Source: Macrotrachela quadricornifera
Taxonomy: Eukaryota; Rotifera; Eurotatoria; Philodinida; Philodinidae
Assembly (NCBI GenBank): GCA_022393335.1
Contig: JAJEKB010021087.1
Location: forward strand, 1,768,222 to 1,832,221
Direction: 5' to 3'
Length of the DNA stretch: 64,000 nt
Of the stretch, positions 56,922-64,000 are shown one piece after another (position 1 is the stretch's first letter; every line of letters starts with the position of its first letter). The notes beneath the pieces were generated by a model, which was not told the origin of the DNA, did no database searches, and saw only the letters and a program-made list of their open reading frames with translations. The translations under genes and the position numbers were made by a program.

Positions 56922-56983
56922 GAAATGTTGGATAGAAATTTGAAATATGTTCTATACGCATATCGACAACGAAAGAAATAGAA

Positions 56984-57470
56984 AACAAGTAACGCTCATC
57001 TAAAGACTCGCTCAGTTCTTTCTCGTAGAAAACAAATTTCTAAACTACCATCAAGCTATTCATTTTTAAAATTAAAAAAAGCCGAAATCAGATTTTAGTC
57101 CCTCGACCTCAACTACCTTCGATCAAACCTCATAGAACTAAATGTTTTTTGATATAACCTGGTCATTTGTTTGAAGAACTGATCCATTAAAATATTTTAA
57201 AAAATTGACCTCAGATTCAAGTTCCTCGACTCCGATTACCCTTCGGTTAGCCCTTATAACAAAAACTTTTTTTTATAAAAAAATGGTCTTTTGTCTAAAA
57301 AATTTTGATACACAAAAATTTTGAAAAACTAACATCGGATTCGAGTTCCTCGACCCCGATTACCCTTCGATCAATCCTTATGTTTTTTGACCCTCTGCGG
57401 AGACGAAAGCAAGCAAGCAAGCAAGCAGACAATTTATGTTTGCAAGACTCTTCTCTACGAGAAAGAGAAT
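56984..57470 (+). mobile_element. dispersed MITE-like element, copy 3
   Basis: It starts CAAGTAACGCTCATCTAAAG and ends AAGACTCTTCTCTACGAG plus AAAGAGAAT. The three internal units (GATTCAAGTTCCTCGACTCC, GATTACCCTTCG) match those of copy 1. The tetranucleotide run before the right end is (AAGC)n here, where copy 1 has (CAAT)n. It is nested in the 2.9 kb TIR element. Confidence 0.8.
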
Positions 57471-57701
57471 ATGAATGGATCGATATCGAACAATCACAAA
57501 CTAAAGTTTGAATTGGTGTTCTAGTCAAAATGACGTCGCTAGCATACGATATATAGATTCAGTTGAAAAATAGCACGTAAGATCGACATACTTTTCTCCA
57601 CTTTCTGTTTCATATAGGCAGTAAGATATTTTAAGTTTTAAAGTTCCAGTGTCTTCTCAATATTGCTGTATTTATTATTTGTTTTGATGAAACCAATGAA
57701 G

Positions 57702-57887
57702 TCAAGGAAAAACATTGATCACATGCCCATATCTTCTTAACATTTCATCCATGTATAGCATAAATTCCGACGTATTGTATTGCAATAAAAACTTCCTACT
57801 ATAAAAATACAGAGTATCCAGTTGAGAATTATATTGTAACAGTTGATGTATAGGAGAAAAGAGACGAAAACGAGGTATAAATCTCAT
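57702..57887 (-). CDS. small frame in the TIR element, possible first exon of its gene
   Basis: A 61-codon ATG frame reads MRFIPRFRLFSPIHQLLQYN through MLYMDEMLRRYGHV. It is upstream (minus strand) of the remnant at 56921, separated by MITE copy 3. The two could be exons of one element gene. The family is not recognised, and support is composition and position only. Confidence 0.25.
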   Translation of the reverse strand: MRFIPRFRLFSPIHQLLQYNSQLDTLYFYSRKFLLQYNTSEFMLYMDEMLRRYGHVINVFP

Positions 57888-58167
57888 TAATTCCTTGGTT
57901 TTTCTCTGATTTTTTCGATTTTTTTGATTTTCTGTTTTGATTTAAATCAAAAAACTCAGCTGTTTCCCCCTTGCCTTTGACCCTTGACCCCAACGGTTTT
58001 CTACCTCGATGTCTGGTGACCTTTGACCTTTGACCTGGTAACAGACAGACAGACACTCAACATTATAATATAGATCTTATTTCTTTTCCATGTTATTTTA
58101 TTAAATTTATCGTCATATAATCAATTATTTCACACGACAAAAAGCACACACCATAAACAATTATATT

Positions 58168-61100
58168 TCATTCATTATCAACGACAAATTTTTGTACTCG
58201 ATGATTACCCCATTCGGCCACATAAAGATAACCTTGTCGATCGAATGATATATCTACGGGATTATTCAACTGATTTGAGTGTGTTCCTTGCCCATTTCCT
58301 CCAACAACCACACGACCTTCTTGCGCTCCTTTCGACCAACACATTATTCGATTATTATCATAGTCAGCCACATACACATTATTCCATTGATCGACAATAA
58401 TTCCATCAGGATGATACAATTGTGACGAACTACTTCCTTGACCTTGTCCACCAGCTACAATCACACCTTCTTTTGCTCCTTTCATCCATTTCATCACGCG
58501 ATGATTGTACCAATCTGATACATACACTGACTGATCTTGATCAACAAACAGATGAGTAGGAACATTGAATTGATTGAGCTGATTTCCATTTCCATTTCCA
58601 CCAGCGACAATAATTCCTTGTGTTTCTCCTCTTTTCCATCGTCTCACTTCATACTTCTTGTAGTCAGAAACATAAAGATCTCCATTACTATCCATGGTGA
58701 TGCCAACACAACCAATGTCAGAAATGATTGTTTCTCCCTTCGTACCATTTTGACGAGACCATTCGACTACACGACTGTTTCCTTGATCACAAATGATGAG
58801 AGAATCCTTCTTCTTATCGGCAATCACATCTGTTGGATGATCCAATTGCTCAATTCGATTTCCTTGTCCATTTCCACCTGCAACAACTTTTCCATTGTTT
58901 GCACCAAATTTCCATTCAACAATACGATGATTCCAATTATCAGCAATATAAATGCATTGATGATCATCATCAACATAGATACCACGAGGATAAAAGAGTT
59001 GGTTTAATTGGTTACCTGTTCCATTTCCTCCAGCAACAGTGATGCCATTTTGCTTCCATTTTTGTGGGCCTAAAATAAATAGAACAAAAAAGTTTCCAAG
59101 ATCAAATCGATGAATATTAATGGAAAGAAAGAAAAGTATTTCTTATTCTTCAATGTCTATTAGTAAAATCTTTTTCATTTCTCTCTCTCTCACTACACGT
59201 CACTGTCACTAGTATCTAAAGAACACTTCCATCACTACTAAAAATATTTGAATTGCTGAAAAAGCCGCGAATGATGTCATCGTATTCTGCTGTTGATCCA
59301 AATAATTTCATGTTAATATGAATATCAATCAAAAACTTTGGATTTTTCCTCTTTCATCCCGTCCATTCTTGTATTTTTCGGGTCCACATACACCCTTTCA
59401 TCTATTCTCCTTTGATATATATATATATATATATCACCCATTTAACCCTTTCAACACCGACTTATCTTAAGTAAAAATTACAATTTTTTTAACGTTCAAA
59501 CATGATTTCTTTTTGCCGGATTTATCAAAGTGTGATATTCTCTGTGAAAGAGTTGCGATTATATAGCGAAATTTAACAATAGGACAATAAAACTCTGTAT
59601 CAATTCGTTTTTTCTCATTTGACTGTATGACTGCGCAGACGAAACAATGTTCCTCGACATTATTTTAGAGATTAGAAGCAACGAAATGACGAGTAGTAAG
59701 GCATAGTGGACAATTAACTGATGGTCTTCGTTTCATCTGTGACTAGGTTGATCCATATTCTTCAATGAATTGTCGTGCAAGTTACAGACGATAAACTCTG
59801 AAAGTCCAGGATTTTTCTCATTTCTCATCTTCTACATGCCAAAGAAGTTCTGCACAGTGATATCATATAAATAAAAGCAAACTTCTTGTATTAACTTATT
59901 TTTTTCTGTCGGTATTACCAGAAATTACTCTGCATGTCTGTTTGATGCACTACATCCATATTTTTGTTGTATTGCGCAAAAATATCGACCAGGAGAAGAT
60001 CATAGGATAGTTTTCAACCCACAATTTTCACTTCAGGAGGGTGTTTGCCCCCTCTCATTGTTGGATTTACTATAATAAATGTCTTTTCCAGAGAATTTGC
60101 GCGCATGATTATTCTTTCGTAACTCGAGAACAAAAATATAAGAAAACCAACGCTTTTTGCCATTAGGCACAAGACATTTTAGGATACTCGAAAAAAAGAA
60201 TAGAATACATAAGATGAAGAACAATTATATGAATGGAAGTATCCATCGAATGAAGAAAGCAACAAGTGAAATGGAATTTCATTACTCGTGACTCATAATA
60301 GATTGACACAGAGAACGCGTAGTGAAAAAGAGAAAATAACCGAACATATGTATATATATATATAAAAGAACGTCTGTCTGTTCACTATGCATTCAGTCTC
60401 CCTAAGAGCTACCGACACCAAACTTTTCACACTACTTCCTCAGACCCGGAGGAGGGTCAACGTCAGGTTAGAACCACCACCCATAGTGAAGGCAGCTGGG
60501 TGAAATTTCACCCCGAACAATACAGATCTAGATTCTGATGAGTCTGTCCGCTATGTATTTCATTATCGTGAGTGATAGCGTCACGGAATTTTCTGTGTCA
60601 GTTCTTCGAGTACTAAGGAAAGTCGGCATAGTTATCGGGGATGAGAGAGAGGCGTGCTTGAAACCTCATCCAAGTCGTAAGGGACTGCGATTTCACTTAC
60701 TTTTTGATTAAATAGCACAGTTCAATACAATTTCGACGGTGAGGATGTCAGCTTAAGTCCAGTGAGAAGAGTCCTGTTGAAGATGTCTAATGCACTGCAG
60801 GAAAAGTCTGGTGGAAGATGCAAAACTTTAAACATGTTCTCTTTTCATCGGATATCTCTGCTAATGCGAAATATACGAGCAGTGACACTTTAATACCGTA
60901 TGGTAGGCTTCAATACCTTTCTTTCCATATAGTCTAATAGAGAAAGAAAAGCTCTATCTTTCTAGGATATTTGATTAGTCTTCAACTAATATCATAATAT
61001 TAAATTACCTATAACATCTATTTCCACTCGTTTTATGAGTTTGTTGTCAATGTTGTGTTGCAGTTGTCAGTTTCTTTTTAGTTGTGTTAACAAGCAAAAT

Positions 61101-63386
61101 ATACCGTAGGAGATACAGCGTGAAAAGCTCTACAATGTACAAAGTACAGTTTATTGTAATTGTTTTGAGAAAAAGAAAAATTATATGAGACCAATTTTCG
61201 CAATGCTTAAAATTTTATTCCTCAAAAGCTTGTCCATTTACTCTATATGATATATTTTGATTGTTTGCTAGAATATACTAAGGAGTTGATAGCTGATTTA
61301 TCTTACATATTGTGATCTAGTACAACGAGCATAAAAGCAGCCGAAATAGGTTTTAAAGGTAATTTAACCCTTTAAGTCCCGCCTTTTTTTCTTACAGAAT
61401 GAAAAAACGCGGATAGTTTAGACGTATATATACGTCGCCGGGATCGAAAGGGTTCATATTATGACATTAGTTGAAGTATGATGAAATGTCATTAAAAATA
61501 GAGTTTTTTCTTCCCTATCATACTATATAGAAAGAACGTTATTTAAGCTTACTATACGGTATTAAAGTGTCACTGCCCATATTTTTGGTATGTCCTAATT
61601 GTTTACAATTCGTCTGTACACATCATCTTCATTGACATTGTTATTCTATTTTGAAAGTGAAATAGAACGAACATGTCCGAAGTTGATGTAGATGAAATAA
61701 TGGGTGTGACAAAAATAGTTGCTGACTTTTCCTTGACTGTTTTTTCTCAAACTAGGCTAAATGGAGGAAGTTTCGTTCTGATGTGAAAAGATACGGAATT
61801 TTGTTTAGATCTTATTGATATATAGTTTTTGAAATAAGCATTTGTTCTTCTCTTGTAATATTAAAGGTATACCGTAAAAAATAAACGTTGGAATTCAATA
61901 CCCTCAGAGGATTTTTGAAACTGTAACGTATAATAAATCATTTTTCTCGTATGTAGAATTTTCAAAAACCTTTCAAGAGGTTTATGAAAAAGTATTTGAT
62001 ACCTACTTCCGTATAGAACCGATTTTTTTTAGAATGTCATAGAAAAAATATAGTTCTCAAATGCATCTGTTATATTTTATTTGGCTTTCTTAAAATACAC
62101 ATGTGATATACAAAAATCAACAAAATATCTCTTCCGAAGATCTTGCTATGTTTGATATGTCCTTGGTTTCTCAAATAATTCATGATAATATTTCCGTTTT
62201 CAAAGTTTAGATGCTGCTATTTGAAAGCATGTACGCTAAAAACAAACTAGGTGGCGAGCTGACAATACAGCACAAAGAAGAATATAGCTATCTACGGAAT
62301 TATTCTGCAGCGATAACAAGTTATCAAAATTAAAATTAATCAGTAGCAGAAATAAAACTCATCAAAAAGTGGTTTTTATCTCAATTTTTCCATAGTATTA
62401 GAACTCCTTTTCATGGATCGTGACAAAGACTTTCGTGAGCATATCACGAAGAAGTCATTATGGAAGGGTTATAACCCCACCTAATTAATGTCATCGATGT
62501 GGATGATATTTTCCCGCACAAGTAGATTCATCATAGTTATGAATAAACTGAACATTTCAGTTCAAATTAATATGATTCGTACTACTTAGAGATATAGATA
62601 CTATACAAGAATATACTCAGATTATATGGCTTTGCTTCAAGTCTTTTTCGATGCTTATCAAAATCTTACCTGGTTGTTGAGTAGTGATTGTAGTGTTTGT
62701 CACTATTCAATAAAACAAAAGATATATATATATATGCAAACAAAGTCGACAATTGTTGATCTGATATAGGATGGGATAGAGAGTTTGATATGAAAAGCGA
62801 GATATTTTCTCCAATAATCACAGATTACTTTGCTTTCGATGCGCTTTGTCTAATTTTTTTGACGAATCGTCGTCTATCATCCACTGTTCACTCATTAACT
62901 CCAATCGCATCCATGAACAGTAAAAGACAGTTCGTTCTCTTACTTGTTATTGGTGGACACATTCGCGAATCAGTCATTGATACTGGAAAACAAACAGGAT
63001 GTGAAGAACATTGAGGATACTGAATACACACATGATCTGATTGGTAACAATGGTTGGTCGAGCTTTCGCATGCAACTAATTCGGAACAAGACAAATAACG
63101 ATAGCCACAAACACCAAAATCAACCGCATCTGCCATATGAAAACAACCACATGCGATATTTTTGGAACATGGATCATTCTGACGAATTCCTTGACATATT
63201 TGAGATTTCACTCGAACTATAGATAAATATAAGATTGATAGTAGAATATATCAAATGAAACAACAATCAAACCTATCAGACTAAAATAAAAGATTGTTTA
63301 GTATGAAATGAATAGATAGATTTAAAAGGATGTTGGATTTACCTGAAAAGAACGAAGAGGAGACAACAAATTGTGTTTGTAACCAT
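58168..63386 (-). CDS. secreted Cys-rich / Thr-rich / NHL-propeller protein (five exons)
   Basis: Exons (minus strand): 63386-63343, 63280-63273 (only 8 nt), 63216-62944, 62702-62670 and 59069-58168. Joined, they give one frame of 419 residues. Exons 1-2 plus the start of exon 3 encode a signal peptide (MVTNTICCLLFVLFSLIV, then RVKSQ). Exon 3 is a Cys-rich domain with about 14 Cys (NDPCSKNIACGCF, LSCSELVACES, HVCIQYPQC, MCPPIT). Exon 4 is a Thr/Gln linker (TNTTITTQQP). Exon 5 holds about six NHL repeats with alternating VAGGNG loops and strands such as CIYIADNWNHRI, SVYVSDWYNHRV and YLYVAEWGNHRV. Introns are 62, 56, 241 and 3600 nt. The last is filled with transposon debris, and extra linker exons may hide in it. 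All internal junctions from exon 3 on are phase 1. Likely extracellular; function unknown. Confidence 0.8.
59417..59436. repeat. (TA)n microsatellite
   Basis: A simple TATATATATA run lies in the 3.6 kb intron of the NHL gene. About 10 bp further, TTTAACCCTTTCAACACCGA resembles a piggyBac-like end. Confidence 0.7.
60880..61575. mobile_element. about 700-bp TIR element with CAGTGACACTTTAATACC ends
   Basis: The left end CAGTGACACTTTAATACCG, continuing into TATGGTAGGCTT, is matched in inverse at about 61545-61575 (GGTATTAAAGTGTCACTG), giving about 31-bp inverted repeats. No coding frame. It carries the small piggyBac-like hairpin at 61369-61455 and one single end of the 35091-type MITE at about 61107. 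No clear target duplication. It lies in the large intron of the NHL gene. Confidence 0.7.
61369..61455. mobile_element. tiny (about 87 bp) piggyBac-like MITE
   Basis: TTAACCCTTTAAGTCCCG on the left and (inverse) AACCCTTTCGATCCCGG on the right. The palindrome GACGTATATATACGTC lies near the right end. The left side has the full TTAA; the right reads TTCA. The ends resemble those at 49742. Confidence 0.55.
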
Positions 63387-63599
63387 AGTTTATTATGTTG
63401 AAATGGAATACTATAAAATCGTCTTAGTATCGTCGTTTTTTAAGGTGCTATACAGGTGGTATTTTTTGCATCTGTCGAAGGGAGAGAAGCGGAGAAGATA
63501 ATCTTTCGATAAGAAGAGAATCAATATTGATCGAGCACTTCTGATGTGATAAAGATTTTATTAGAGGTCCCCTTTTGCTTCTTCCTTTTAGTTCGTTTT

Positions 63600-63765
63600 T
63601 ACTTCGAATGATAAGAGAAGAAAAGAATCAAAGCATGTAACAAAGGAGAGAGAACAGAGCGAAAAGACGAGAATGTGAAAGATGAATAGAAAGAATATAA
63701 ATAATAACGGATGAAGTGATATGACGGTATGTGAACAATATTCCTGTAACATACCTCCCCACCAA
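63600..63765 (-). repeat. possible LTR remnant (polypurine-like tract + TGTTACAGG)
   Basis: The minus strand reads GGTGGGGAGGTA followed by TGTTACAGGAATATTG at 63751, the arrangement of a polypurine tract and LTR start. A loosely similar sequence (TGTTATAGGCATG, purine-rich body) lies at about 25430-25615. The far LTR boundary was not found. The overlapping open frames at 63588-63967 were not kept as genes. Confidence 0.3.
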
Positions 63766-64000
63766 CAAAAAATGTGTGTCCACACATATTCGATGATATA
63801 AATCGAACGAGAAAAAATGAAAGAATCACAGTGCGAATGTGACAGACATTCAATGATATGACCAAACAAAACAAGATATGAAGAGAGAAAAAAACAAAGC
63901 AGAACAGTTTCATAAGCGAAGACAATAAAAGACAAATAGAAAAAATGTTAATGCACGATATTTCCATTTACGACAAGAAAATAAAGTTGAACGACGATAT

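Larger units (their letters stand above)
55053..57973. mobile_element. 2.9 kb TIR element with CAAGGGGGAAACAGCT ends, truncating the FG-GAP gene
   Basis: The left end CAAGGGGGAAACAGCTAAAA (55053) and the right end (inverse CAAGGGGGAAACAGCTGAG, ending 57973) match over about 17 bp. Both are followed inward by TTTTTTGATTTTTT-type subterminal tracts. Inside lie minus-strand coding remnants (56215-56921 and perhaps 57702-57887) and MITE copy 3 (56984-57470). Its terminal motif is shared with 37813-40005. No matching target duplication was seen at this copy. Confidence 0.7.

Noticed and set aside
58537..59042. Plus-strand frames of 156 and 69 codons
   Set aside because: Antisense shadows of the NHL-repeat exon on the minus strand.
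63588..63967. Overlapping minus frames of 115 and 122 codons
   Set aside because: Ser/Phe/Leu-only low-complexity translations of a purine-rich tract that resembles LTR sequence.

Overview
The window is AT-rich eukaryotic DNA. It best fits an animal of the bdelloid rotifer type (Adineta/Rotaria-like). The genes have short GT-AG introns, mostly 51-62 nt. Several encode secreted or membrane beta-propeller proteins (NHL, kelch, FG-GAP). There is also a WWE-ADP-ribosyltransferase, a plant/fungal-type BAHD acyltransferase with no intron, and a very mixed set of decayed transposons. The species assignment is inference. No bacterial operons, CRISPR arrays, rRNA genes or intact tRNA genes were seen. 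A 400-N assembly gap lies at 14084-14483.

Layout, left half. A GC-rich minisatellite (241-424) is followed by a secreted glycoprotein gene (1021-1848, +), a long-inverted-repeat/piggyBac wreck (2.7-4.3 kb) and a MITE (4886-5230). Next comes a spliced gene for a Cys-rich/Thr-rich/NHL protein (5513-9804, +), whose first long intron carries a foldback element and an internally deleted hAT element. An aminergic-like GPCR (11952-13274, -) precedes the gap. Mariner, piggyBac, MITE and foldback debris fills 14-19.5 kb. A membrane-anchored seven-blade kelch protein (19578-21315, +) and the BAHD acyltransferase (23203-24558, -) follow. An ABCC transporter pseudogene (26990-28067, -) ends next to a truncated MITE. 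The WWE-ART gene (31470-32573, +) closes this half.

Layout, right half. 32.6-42.5 kb is mostly gene-free. It holds a C-rich decayed tract with a 107-codon open frame (36303-36626, +) and a 2.2 kb element with CAAGGGGGAAA ends (37813-40005). A small secreted Cys-rich gene (42542-42841, -) and a piggyBac fragment follow. A hAT element with a perfect 8-bp target duplication is nested in a mariner-type element at 45.8-46.8 kb. The 3' half of a retrovirus-like LTR retrotransposon lies on the minus strand: LTR 48020-48312, polypurine tract, env-position membrane ORF 48574-49116, and an integrase split by a piggyBac-type insertion at TTAA (49742-50838). An FG-GAP membrane protein gene (53060-55126, +) is broken at both ends. 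A 2.9 kb CAAGGGGG-ended element (55053-57973) truncates its 3' end. A second Cys-rich/Thr-rich/NHL gene (58168-63386, -) runs to the right edge.

How it fits together. The two NHL genes share one plan: signal exon, Cys-rich exon, tiny Thr-rich exon(s), then a propeller. In both, and in the kelch gene, the internal exons are symmetric phase 1-1, which suggests exon shuffling among extracellular proteins. Transposons sit in introns and intergenic DNA, and many are nested, so their relative ages can be read from the sequence.
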